A stretch of DNA of 64,000 nucleotides, taken from NCBI GenBank assembly GCA_024195585.1, contig SWBL01000191.1, positions 31,881 to 95,880 of the forward strand, in the 5' to 3' direction. The position numbers and the translations under genes were made by a program. Position 1 is the first letter of the stretch, and every line of letters begins with the position of its first letter. The DNA is from Aureobasidium sp. EXF-3400. Its lineage: Eukaryota; Ascomycota; Dothideomycetes; Dothideales; Saccotheciaceae. The notes beneath the pieces were generated by a model, which saw only the letters and a list, made by a program, of their open reading frames with translations, made no database searches and was not told the origin of the DNA. Below, piece by piece: positions 36,413 through 46,842 of the stretch.

Positions 36413-37795
36413 ATGCATTTCAATTCAAACCTTGCCCTGGTGGCATCGCTCATCAGCTCAGCTTTGGCATCGCCGGTCGATGTCACTGGCAAGAAGACTG
36501 TATCCATTGCAGACATCAAGGGCAAAAAGACTTTTACTGTCCAGCAGGTCGAGGCAAAGCGACAAGATATGCAAGCTCCTGCATTATCGATGCTGAGGAC
36601 ATATGCCAAATTCTCTGGCTCGCCTCCTACTCAACTCAAAGCTGCCGGCGCAGCCATTCAGGCAGGAACCGTTCAAGCAACTCCACAACATGTATGTAAG
36701 AGTCCATTGCGTGTTTCAGTTTTGTTACTGATCTTGAAAACAGTATGACATGTCTTATCTGTGTCAAGTATCTGTTGGTGGACAGACTCTGAATTTGAAC
36801 TTTGACAGCGGTAGCGCAGACCTTTGGGTGTATTCGACGTTACAGCCCAGTTCACAGCAGAGCGGACACTCGATATACGATCCCAGCAAGAGTTCATCAT
36901 CACAGCTTTTGGTCGGAAACACATGGGCGATAAAGTATGGTGACGGCTCAAGTGCAAGTGGAACCGTCTATGCAGACAAGGTTATTATCGGGGCCGTGAC
37001 GGCGACATCACAGGCTGTGGAAGCGGCTACGTCGGTCTCGAGTTCGTTCCTGGCCGATGTCAACAACGATGGTCTAGTCGGTTTGTCGTTCAGCAACATC
37101 AACACCGTCTCACCTAGTCAGCAAAAGACTTTCTTCGACTCAGTCAAGGGTTCGCTTGCCATGCCTCTCTGGACAGCCAACCTCAAGAAGGGATCTCCTG
37201 GTTCCTACGATTTCGGCTACATCGATTCTTCAAAGTATTCGGGCAAGATCACCTATGTCTCCGTGAACAGTGCCAGCGGGTTCTGGCAGTTCACGGCCGA
37301 CGGATATCAGATCGGCTCGTCGTCGACAGTCAGCTCTTCGTTCACTGCTATTGCCGACACTGGTACTTCGCTCATGTACCTCCCCTCGAGCAGCGTCACT
37401 GCCTACTGGGCTCAAGTTACTGGTTCAGGATATGACAACAACCAAGGTGGCTACACGTTCCCTTGCAGTTCTGCATTGCCCGATTTCAACTTGGTGGTTG
37501 CAGGCAACAAGTTCACTGTGGTAAGTACCGCCTTCTTGCTTGACTCCAGAGCATTAGCTAACAAACGCGACAGCCCGGCAGTTACATGAACTACGCACAA
37601 ATCTCGTACACGACGTGCTTCGGTGGTCTGCAGCAAAACACAGGACTTAGCTTCAGCATTCTCGGTGACATTTTCTTGAAATCGCAGTTCATGGTGTTCT
37701 CGGAGGTTGGAGGCAAGGCGACACTTGGTTTCGCTGCACCGTACAACGGCACTGCAGGGGAAGGTGATGACGATGAGTGGGATTGTGAGGAGTAA
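36413..37795 (+). CDS. Secreted pepsin-like aspartic endopeptidase (family A1)
   Basis: Exons 36413-36691, 36744-37520 and 37574-37795 give 425 residues. A signal peptide (residues 1-19, cleaved after SSALA) and a propeptide to about residue 90 precede the bilobal enzyme. The first active-site motif is [11 protein letters not shown] (D114) and the second ADTGTSL (D298); the flap tyrosine is Y158 in [11 protein letters not shown]. This is the aspergillopepsin/endothiapepsin type, an acid protease digesting extracellular protein. Two oddities: the first motif has Asp-Ser-Gly where Asp-Thr-Gly is usual, as in human renin lobe 2 and some fungal enzymes, so still compatible with activity; and the chain ends with a very acidic tail after the expected C-terminal strand ([12 protein letters not shown]), absent from the classic enzymes. 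Confidence 0.93.
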
Positions 37796-38398
37796 ATGAT
37801 CGGTGTGATATTCAAGTGACGACAAAGGGTTTTAGATAGAAAGATTATCAAAAGAGTAATGATCAACCTACACATCACGGTCCACAGGCAATCGGAGGGT
37901 GCGCTGCGTAAGCGTCCAGGGTTGCAGTACAGCAGGAGTTCTCGATGTGAGAGCAGCCATCATGCATATAAGTACTCGAGAGTGAGGGTAGTGTTATTTG
38001 CAAGACGAGTTGAAGGCATGTTGGAAGACCGGCAAGGTCCAGCTTGAGCCTCGACGCATGAGTGGATGATTGACATGGTCGCGCACAGACGGTCATGCGG
38101 GAAGGCGTCATTTCCGCAGGAGCTGCACGCCGGTGGCTTTCTGATCATTACAAAGTTGCTATTGACATGGTTAGCTTGGCAAATCAAAGTGATAATGAGA
38201 TGACTGTTCTGTTGAGGCGCTGTTCTCGTCCATCTTTTGCATCCGGCCGCTCTTGACGACCTGCAACATCACCAACACAACACAGAACTCGTCCAAAGAC
38301 GGCAAACGCGAGAACCCCGCCATCTATCCCTCAGAAACAGCTTCGCCGCATCGACACGAAACTTGTCCTTTGAATGGTTGACGAGTAGGCCATCGACC
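37796..38398. other. Intergenic
   Basis: 603 bp between the protease and the GNAT gene. An open frame continues 54 codons upstream of the GNAT start but lacks an ATG, so I treat it as leader. No other feature is seen. Confidence 0.5.
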
Positions 38399-39294
38399 AT
38401 GTCGCAGTTCATCTCATTTCTACCCCCTCCCGGTCTGGCCCTAGCCAACTATGACTCTGCTGCATTGCACACGACGCAGCCGCAAGATGTGCCAGAGATC
38501 TTCCGCGATGCCATGAGTGTGCGCGAAGATGTCTTTGTCAAGGAGCAAAAGATTGCCCTGGAGAACGAGGTCGACATTGACGATGCACGCAGCTTCCACT
38601 GGGTTGCCTACGCCTCAGTTGGTACCTCTAGCAGTGACGGCAACGCTGCCATGGACGGCGTCAACAAGGATTCTGCAACGTCTGCCGAGAAGACTGGTCG
38701 CAAGGGCAGTACTGCTATGAGACTGCCCGTCGGCACAATCAGACTCGTACCACCTCCTCACCCTCCTCATCCCGAGCCTGGCTCGAGTCACCAAATCGAC
38801 AACCACGAGGGCATGCCGCAGGATATCCAGAGTGGACTGAGCAAGACTGAGATGCACGATGGCAAGGAGGCATACATCAAGCTCGGTCGCCTATCCGTCC
38901 TTCAACCCTTCAGAGGTAATACTACCAAATTGATTTAAGAGCCATGCTGACATTTCTACTTCAAGGACTTGGACTCGCACGTCTCCTGATCGACGCAGCC
39001 CTCACATGGGCAACCCAAAACGAGGACAAGATTCTCCCACCCATGTCACCTGCCGCAGCTGAACAACGCAAGCTCGAACTCGGAGGTGGAGCCGAAGTCG
39101 AGGATGTATGGAGAGGTCTTGTGCTGGTACATGCACAGGCACACTTGGAGAAATATTGGGCACTGTTTGGCTTTGTGAAGGACGAGAGCATGGGCACTTG
39201 GGACGAGGAAAACATCAAGCACGTCGGCATGTGGAAGCGCGTAGAGCTGAGTGCAGAGTCACCAACGTTGAGGAAGATGAGTGTGGTTGGCTAG
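38399..39294 (+). CDS. GNAT-family N-acetyltransferase
   Basis: Exons 38399-38915 and 38966-39294 give 281 residues. The acyl-CoA binding motif is split by the intron: LGRLSVLQPFRG on the left and LGLARLLIDAALTWA on the right, i.e. the R/Q-x-x-G-x-G/A loop and following helix. The first strand-helix unit has IFRDAMSVREDVFVKEQ, as in fungal proteins related to glucosamine-6-phosphate acetyltransferase-like GNATs. A 70-residue insertion rich in Ser, Pro and His (about 78-150) splits the fold between strands, which is common in Pezizomycotina members. Substrate unknown. Confidence 0.85.
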
Positions 39295-39571
39295 AAGAAA
39301 GAGAGGCAGAGAGTGGTTGGCTAAAAGGAAGCCACAGTAAGGTAGAGCGGCGCCCTGGAGTTGGCATTGTCGATTAGAGATATCCCCCACTAACGAATTG
39401 CATATGATAAGACTGTTTGGAAAGCCATATGTCTCGTTGAGTTGTGTGTCTCTCCGTAGTGCTTGGTGAATACAGGGTAGCTGACGTAAGCGGGGCAGCG
39501 ATGCTGAGATGGAGTCGAGGGGAATTGTGGAACAAACTTGACTTGCAGCAGAACAATCCACAAAAAACACC
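39295..39571. other. Short intergenic region
   Basis: 277 bp holding the 3' end of the GNAT gene and the promoter of the next gene. The first 30 bp contain a near-repeat of the last coding bases (GAGTGTGGTTGGCTAgAAG / GAGAGTGGTTGGCTAaAAG). Confidence 0.5.
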
Positions 39572-41009
39572 ATGTCCGGTTTGCGCAACATCGCCAAAGG
39601 GGGCTGGCATCCTGGCGGTGGTAAGGATAGCGGTGGTAGTAGCAGCAGCAGTGGAGGAGGTAGTGGATGGCGCTCCAAGATCAACGACAAGATCCCCAGT
39701 CGCATCAACGACAGGATCCCAGGAAGCACGAGCAAGTCAGAAAGAGAGCGCATTGAGGCGAGGGAGAATCATGTATCGCAGCCTTTGACTGCTCTGAGAG
39801 ACCGTGAGCACTCGTAGAGGGACAAGCAGTCATCGGCTTTGTGCTAACCACGACGCAGCTGCCTCGTTCGCACCTCCTCCAAAACACATGCACTACCATG
39901 GCCAAGCAGCAGCCACCGGCAGTGCAGGTGCTCTTACCACCACTTCTGCCTACTCTAGCAGTCCGGCAAACACGGCGGCCACACGTGGACTGGGGGCTTC
40001 TCTGCCCAAAGACATGATCCAGCAGCAGCAATACGCTCTCCAACAAGCAGAGCAAGAAGAGGAGGAAGCCTCTCGCCCACCACCAGGTCCATACCGTGCT
40101 GATACAACCGGCTTGTCGACTGCCAATCTGCCCAAGCCTCCTGTACGGAGGGTCGACACATCCTCTCCGGCCTCGCTCTCCTCGCAACCCAGACCTCCTC
40201 CACGTCAGATCGCTCCGTCTCCCGCCGCTCGCGCTCCCTTACCTCCTCCTCGCTCGACTCCTACGCCTCCTACAACCGCTCCTCGCCAACAACCTGCACT
40301 ACCACCGAGACTCCCCCCACGACAGAACTCGCATCCCGATCTAAACGCTCCCCCACCTCCTCCTGCCTACTCGGAAGCTGTCCATACACCTGCCAATGTC
40401 TCTGCTCCGGATCAAGGCGCAATGAATCGACTTGCCCGCGCTGGTGTCAGTGTACCTGGCTTCGACATTGGTTCTAGGTCTTCACCCGCACCTGCTCCCT
40501 CCCAACCCTCCCAACCCTCTCAGATGAACGAGTTACAGTCGCGCTTCTCCAGGATGGCATCCTCTGATTCATCACAAAACCAACCATCACAATCCTCAAA
40601 TGCCGTATCATCACGTTTCGGAAACATGGTTTCACGACAAGCAAGCAATCCACAAGTTCAGTCCCGTCTCGCAGGGCTGGCTTCCTCACCGACTGTGCGG
40701 AACCACGCTGCGAATATTGCCTCATCTCCTGCTGTTCAGAAACAAGCTGTCCAACACGCTGGTACCTTTGCTTCTGCATCCGGCGCCTCTCCACAGCAGG
40801 CACAGGCTCTGCAATCAGGCTTCTCGCGGGTGGCTGCTTCACCTACAGCTATGAATTTGGCTACTCAACACGCCGGTACTGTTGCTTCGGCCGCTTCATC
40901 ATTCGCTCCGAACGCTGCTGGGAAAAAGCCACCTCCTCCACCACCGAAGAAACGAGAATTGCAGTCCGATCCTCCGCCGGTTCCGATGTCGAGCAAACCT
41001 AGATTCTGA
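39572..41009 (+). CDS. Proline-rich adaptor, AIM3-like
   Basis: Exons 39572-39803 and 39859-41009 give 460 residues. The N-terminus has a GWHPGG motif, then a Ser/Gly run, and the intron joins HVSQPLTALRD to PASFAPPPKHMHYHG, a block I associate with fungal proteins labelled altered inheritance of mitochondria 3 (AIM3). The middle is full of poly-proline and PPPR motifs (possible SH3 or profilin ligands), followed by three or four Ala/Ser/Gln-rich helical repeats (RLAGLASSPTVRNHAANIASSP and similar) and a final PPPPPPKKRELQ. Yeast Aim3 interacts with the actin-patch machinery; that role is only suggested here. Family call moderate, since most of the chain is low-complexity. Confidence 0.7.
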
Positions 41010-41277
41010 ATACCACAAGAGTGTTAGATTAACCTTTGGTTATTAATTTGTCTTCTAGACGTGTACAGAATTGAAGTCCATTCTTGATCATGATGTGAAC
41101 ATTTTGTAGCGTAGTATGGAATGTGCTACGGGATAATGACCCGAGCAACCCGAATTTATTGGTGTACATATCTCAGAGCCATGGGTCCCTCATCTACAGC
41201 AAAGATCTACCTCGTACGTTTTGTACAATCCGGGAACCCCAAGCAACGTCCTCAAGGGAATCATTGACCAAAGGCAT
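41010..41277. other. Short convergent intergenic region
   Basis: 268 bp between the stop codons of the AIM3-like and Dus3 genes; AT-rich, fitting two 3' ends. Nothing else seen. Confidence 0.5.
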
Positions 41278-43774
41278 CTAACCTTCAGCCTCAATCTCGT
41301 AGCTGTTGCTCTTGTGCTTGGGCTGGAACTGGAAGTCCTTGTGTGCCGGTCCCAAGAACATTTCACTGATATCTTGTTAGCTAATTTCGTCCATCAATAA
41401 CAAATCACGTCGTGCACTTGCCTGATTTTGATCCAGTCCTTGTAGTTAGGGCTGCTGAGCAATGTCTCGAGCTCGTTTCTGCCGCGGAAAGCAGGAGGTC
41501 TGTCGTTCATCTGTGGTGGCAAGTGTTCGAGCAGACCAATGGGCACATATCTGCAACTGAAACTCAACCACTCGAGCAGGAAACGACGCGTAACTCCAAC
41601 ACCAATCTCATCAGATCCCCAGTTCTCCAGACCGAAACGTGTGAATTGCTCGATGTATTGCAGTCTCTCCGAGGCGCTCTTGTCGAGGTACTGGCCAGTT
41701 TGAATCTCCTCGAAGATCCAGGGCTTGATCAGTGCACCACGACCAATCATGGCTGAGTCGACATTGGCGTTGTTGACAGCGTCAAAGTAGTCGACGTGAG
41801 AGTAGACATCACCGTTTCCGCAGAAATATGGCATCGAGTTGTTCGAAGCGGTCATGTCGCGTGCGTCTGCCTCTCGGATGGTGTCTGTTACCTCTGCTTG
41901 CTTTTGCTTCAGTCTGTTGACCAAGGCCGAGCATTCAGCAATGTATTCCCAGTTGGCCTGACGGGTGTATCTTTGTTGACGGCTTCGGCCGTGGAGAGTG
42001 ATGGCAGCAACACCGCATGGGCCGTCACCAGCTGCCATAGCTTCTTCACCTCCAAGGACGAGACGTTGGACGAGTTTGTCAGCAGTAGGGTGGTTGTCCT
42101 TGGTACCCATACGGATTTTGACAGTAATAGGAACTTCTCCAGAGACAGCGTTCATACCACGCAGGATCTTTTCCAGCTTGCCAGGTGAGTCCATGAGCGC
42201 AGAACCAGCGCCCTGTCTGTACACCAAATCAATGGGACCGAGAAGTAAGTTAGCAGAGTTCTCTAGAGAATTGGATCACGGTACAAATTAGACAAGTCAG
42301 CTTGTAAATCAAGTTTCACATCGATGAAAGGGCGTCCGGGACGCCATCTTATCAACGCTACTTCGATACATCTGGTACTTGTATTTGTACCTACACTTTA
42401 CTTACATCCACAATTCAGATCGATGGCACGGATGCTGGGGCAGAGAGCAGTAAGGATCTCGGTAGTCTTGAGGACGTTCCATGGCTTGTTTCCAGCAATC
42501 TGAACACCAAACTTGATGTCCTTGAAGTTGTCATAGCCAGCAACAATAGACTTGGGAGTGTACTTTGGAGGAGTGATTTCGGACTCGTGGGCCTTGGTCA
42601 AAGCCCATTCGCCCTTCTCACCCTGAATCAAGGGAAGGCCCATGGCCATCTCGGACCATGTGACCTGAGCACCGAGACCGACACACAGACGTCTGAAGGG
42701 AAGGTTTCCTTGGGTGGTTAATGGGGCCAAGACTGGCGTCTCTGGGCCGTAGTAGATTCTGCGCTTTTCGGAAGCGCGAACAGGGGCTTCTGTGAATTGG
42801 GCGCGACGCTCCTCGAGCGACATGTTGTCGGCAGGCGCTGTTTGTCCCTCTTCCGGCTTGCTTGCTGCATAGTATTTGTTCATCTCGGTCTGGCGCTTTT
42901 CGAGCCATGCGACGTAGGCCTCGGACTTGGGCATGCTGGTCTTTTTCTTTCTGAGTTCGATCTTTGCTCCCATCGAGACGACATTGACCACTCCCACACC
43001 CTCCTCTTCTTCTGCTTGAGCGTCGCCCGAAGGTTTGTCGTTATCCAGAAGTACGAGTTCCTTGCGACCATCAGCAGTCTCTCTCTCGGTAGAGTGAGAG
43101 CCAGCGAAACGGCACTTCCAGCCAGCATTGCACTTGCCCTTGACTTCAAAGATAGGGCACTTTGCGTTGAAAGTAGCCAAGTCCTCGCGCTTGCCTTCGG
43201 CCAGGTACTTGCGGAGATCGTGTTCCATCCTGCACTTGTCGCCAAAGGGACACTCTAGGGGTGAGAACTCGTTGTTGTGGACGCGGGTCTTGCACAGCTG
43301 GAGAGCATCGCGCGAGCTGCCAAAAGTCCTAGCCTTGTTCTGGCCGCGGTTCTTCTGCTTCTTGTCCTTGGACTGCTGTTGTGACTCGTGTTTGCTTCCC
43401 TCGGCGGCGTCGTCCGGGTTCTCTTCCGAAACCTGCGCGGGTCTTCCAGTTGGGTCGGGGTTGTGGATCAGATACTCCTTCTTGATGGGAGCGACGCCCT
43501 TGGTTCTCGGCTTGGGGTCTACGGCACCCAAGACAGGGTCCTGTTCCAGCTTGACTCTCTTAGAGGGTTGCTCGTCGCCATTGCGCTCGACCTTCTCGGC
43601 ACGTGTGGTGGCCGAATCGAAGGGAAGGATTTCGGTTTGAGGGTTGGCGGGTTCGGTCGAGTCGCCGGGGGCTGGACGCTTCAAGGGCTCGGAGGGATTG
43701 AGAGGGTTGACGGTGGGTTGGGCAGGTGCTGTTGTGCCAGCACCATTGAGCGACTTGTCGGTGTTGTCTGCCAT
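41278..43774 (-). CDS. DUS3: tRNA-dihydrouridine(47) synthase Dus3, with an anomalous splice acceptor
   Basis: Best model (minus): exons 42406-43774, 41422-42238 and 41278-41365, 757 residues. The N-terminal third is disordered; two CCCH zinc fingers follow ([21 protein letters not shown] and [16 protein letters not shown] regions, about 190-265), then the FMN-binding TIM barrel. The enzyme reduces uridine 47 of tRNA, using NADPH. The catalytic Cys of the NCGCPID loop is residue 457 and its TGT codon is split T/GT by intron 1 (167 bp). That intron has a GTAAGT donor and a GCTAAC branch site but ends TTCTCG, so AG is replaced by CG. Other acceptors give a stop or frameshift. Intron 2 is GC-AG (AG/GCAAGT). 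A longer frame allows an upstream ATG at 43906; I chose MADNTDK as start. Function is sure only if intron 1 is spliced. Confidence 0.85.
42239..42405 (-). other. GT-CG intron at the Dus3 catalytic cysteine codon
   Basis: Donor GTAAGT at 42405-42400, branch-like GCTAAC about 13-18 bases before the 3' end, short pyrimidine run, then CG at 42240-42239 where AG is expected. The protein on either side joins perfectly into [15 protein letters not shown] only if the cut is after this CG. The intron is about three times longer than its neighbours and contains a 15-bp palindrome. Confidence 0.75.
42331..42345. repeat. 15-bp palindrome inside Dus3 intron 1
   Basis: Seven-base arms GGCGTCC and GGACGCC flank a single central base. 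As RNA the loop would be too tight to close fully, so a short stem at best. It is inside the intron with the abnormal 3' end. Confidence 0.6.
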
Positions 43775-44124
43775 GTTTGCGACAGCAAGTGAGTGTTTGT
43801 ATGGCTTGTGCTGTCTCTTTGCAGCGGCGACACTTTTTCGAGCGATGGACGATAAGCTTCTTATCGTGTGCACGGACAGCGATGAAGCGGCACCTTCTCG
43901 GGTCAAGTGGGGAGAAGTGGAAGGTGGAAGGTGCGATGGCCTCAGCTTCCCAGTGACGGAGCTCTGGTGACGTAGCAGCTTTGTTTCGTACGTGTTGGCT
44001 TCTCAGGTCCCCGGCCGGTTTTGCGCGGACGACGTCCTGTAGAAATAGAGACATCCATCTCCTGTTCCTCTTCTCCCCTTCCTACTACACCAATCCCACA
44101 CCAAATCATCACCCATTGCCCACC
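43775..44124. promoter_or_regulatory. Divergent promoter, DUS3 / BAP31-like gene
   Basis: 350 bp between two opposing start codons. It includes an open extension of the Dus3 frame (to 43906). Pyrimidine-rich leader sequence precedes the BAP31-like start. No clear TATA box. Confidence 0.45.
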
Positions 44125-44917
44125 ATGACGCTCTACTACAGTCTTGTCTTCGCCCTTCTCGTCTTCGAGATGGTCGTCTTCATGTCGCTGATCATCCCCA
44201 TGCCCTTCAGCTGGAAGCGCAAGCTCCTGACTTTCATCTCCGAGAGTCCTGTCATTGCAAAGCTGCAGTATTGGATAAAGGTATGTGTCCCATTCACCCT
44301 GCCTCATCTTCTGCCCCCTCCTCCATCTCGTGACCCATCTCCTCCGGCTCGTCTCTAGCTCCAATGCTTACAATACCACCAGATCACCTTTGTGTTCATC
44401 CTGATCCTGTTCGTTGACAGTGTCAACCGCGTTTACCGCGTCCAAGTTGAGCTCGCCAAGGCCAACAACTCCAACACCGGCGGCGGGTAAGCTTCCCTGT
44501 CCCTCTTCTAGCCTAGGATGCAATTCGCTAACCTATTCACTTAGTGCTGCTGCCGTTGGCGGTATCGAACGCATGGAGATCCAGGCTCGCAAGTTCTACT
44601 CTCAACGCAACATGTACCTCTGCGGCTTCACCCTCTTCCTCTCTCTGATCCTCAACCGCACCTACACCATGATCCTCGAGGTTCTCCGTCTCGAGCTTGA
44701 GAACAGACAGATGAAGGGTACCGATGGACCCAAGGACGCCAAGCTCAACGAGGCCAGCAGCATTGGCGAGGTCGGCCGTCTGAAGAAGGAGCTTGCTGCC
44801 AAGGACCGTGACATTGAGACTCTTAAGAAGCAGGCTCAGGGTCTCTCCACCGAGTACAACCGTCTTGGTGACCAGGTCTCTGGCACCTCTGATGTCACCC
44901 CCAAGAAGGACCGATAA
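44125..44917 (+). CDS. BAP31/Yet-family ER membrane protein
   Basis: Exons 44125-44280, 44383-44486 and 44545-44917 give 210 residues, the family's usual length. Three membrane spans (about 5-25, 52-70 and 105-125) precede a charged coiled coil (about 130-205, ELENRQMKG to LGDQV). The C-terminus is KKDR, a di-lysine (KKxx) signal for retrieval from Golgi to ER. Yeast Yet3 and mammalian BAP31 act as ER export or quality-control factors for membrane proteins. Family assignment is firm. Confidence 0.93.
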
Positions 44918-45374
44918 ATCAATCGCCCAACACCTCAGCACTGTCAGAGCACCAACAGCTCGACTCATTCAGCATCCCTCCGGAGCTAAGGCGTATGCCT
45001 AGAAAAAGCATCACAGGCACGAGGCCAAGAGAAACTCTTTAGTGTATACGATAATCACGCAGAATAACTGTGTGCCATATGATATTTTTGTCTTCAATTC
45101 TTGCATCATTCATCTTTTTAAACAACTGTCACGCGACATCTAAATTCGATGTCTTTTCACGTACCATATGCGATATTTCCACTCTCCATGATGATGACCA
45201 GGGTCGTCTGTTACGTAGATCCATACCCAAACCCTTCCATCCTGCCTGATTTTCGTCATGTTCTCATAGTAGAATCATGTATTCTTGAGCTCCTGGGCCA
45301 AAATGTAACCTGCACGAATTGACCCTTGAAAAGAAAAAAGAGGTAAAGCATACCACTATTGCGCTTGACGAACA
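44918..45374. other. Convergent intergenic region
   Basis: 457 bp between the stop codons of the BAP31-like and calmodulin-like genes. AT-rich. Nothing recognised. Confidence 0.5.
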
Positions 45375-46077
45375 TTAAACGCTCATGATCTTGACAAACT
45401 CGTCATCTGCGGTATCGTGTTAGCTCTGACTCCTTCGTTGTCATTTCAAACAACTCACAATCAATGTTGCCATCTCCATTGGCATCCGCTTCCTTGATCA
45501 TCTCATCAATTTCAGAATCGGACAGGTTTTCGCCAATGCTCTTCATGACATTTCTCAACTCCTCTGCAGAAATGGTACCACTGCCATCTCTGTCGAACAC
45601 GGCGAATGCTGCTCTCAGTTCAGACTCGCTGTCTGCTTGCTGAACCTTGCGGCCCATCATTGAGAGAAACTCGTCGAATTCAATGGAGCCGGAACCGTCC
45701 TTGTCGATTTCATTGAGAATATCTTCGAGTTCGGTTTGCGAGGGCTCCTGACCGAGGGAGCGCATGACCTCGCCCAGTTCGTCGACTGTGATGTTGCCGT
45801 TTCCATCCTTGTCCTATATAGCAACGAGAATCAGTATCCAGTTTCTAGACCTTTTCGCAATTTCTGTCTTTTTTGAGAGCAAGACTTACAAAGACGTTGA
45901 AGACCTCCTTGAGCTCCTGGATTTGCTCTGGTGTCAGGTTCTCTGCCTAGAAGAAATAGACACGTTAGTTCTGCCTCGGAGTTCTGGATTGTTTCTCCAG
46001 AATGCTGCCAGTTGTGCTCTGGCTGCAGTCGCCCTCCTATGACATACCATGCTAGGTCTTCTTTGGTGTGCCGACAT
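45375..46077 (-). CDS. Calmodulin-like four-EF-hand protein
   Basis: Exons (minus) 46048-46077, 45890-45946, 45459-45813 and 45375-45406. From the first ATG the product is 157 residues; from the ATG that immediately precedes intron 1 (46050-46048) it is 148 residues, [13 protein letters not shown], matching normal calmodulin length (149), so the second start may be the true one. An intron right after the start ATG is a known trait of calmodulin genes. Four complete EF loops are present ([48 protein letters not shown]). The chain differs at many places from the nearly invariant fungal calmodulin and ends KIMSV, so this is probably a calmodulin paralogue, binding Ca2+ and regulating unknown targets, not the essential CaM. 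Confidence 0.9.
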
Positions 46078-46842
46078 GTCTGCGGTATGTTCGAGTTTCT
46101 GGAATAAAAGACTGTTGTTCTTAGGGGAACAAAAGAGTGAGAGAAGACAGTGGTAGTAAAAGACTGTTGTTGTGGCTGCCTTGATGTTTCAAAGAAGGGG
46201 GTTGGGCCAATCTGTTTCGACTTTGCTGGTCTTTTTCGTGTGCTTTCCCCCCCAAGGGTCCAGTCTTTCCCTCTGCTGCTCATCGGGTCTGGAGCGTCAC
46301 ATCACATGCTTGTTTTTCTTGGTTCTTGTTGGGTCAAAAGCACGCCTTACTCTTTTCGGAAGTGGGGTTTTGGTCTTCTAATCCATGTCATAGGTATAAT
46401 CATATTATTATCTTTTCTATGCATCACAGTGAGCTTGGTGTCTGGAGAACAGCTTCATCTTACTGCTGGAGTCTGTCGACAGCTCATAGAAATTCACCTC
46501 ATCGTGTGAGTCTTCATGATCTCGAGTTTGAGAGTACCTTTCAGATGCTAAGTACGAGAAGACCAGAGGGATTGATCCCAAACATTGGGGTCGAGATATG
46601 CCCACGCGATTAGTTGTATTTTGAATGATTTTAGGCACCACTTGTCCGGGAACGACAGTGCGACACATTTCAAGCAACAAGTCCATCGAGTATGCGTTTA
46701 GTAAGGTTGTTCAGGCATCGTACCAGTAGCATTAATTCTAGACAGGGTGGTACTCTCAGCACGCCCGACATGGTCATATTCGCAACTGTGGATGTGAACG
46801 AATGTTTTCCTATTTTTTTTGTGCTATCTATACGTTCATAGT
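46078..46842. other. Intergenic, calmodulin-like promoter and PAN3 3' flank
   Basis: 765 bp. The part near the calmodulin-like start is T/G-rich on plus (A/C-rich leader on minus), fitting a promoter. No gene is seen. Confidence 0.5.
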
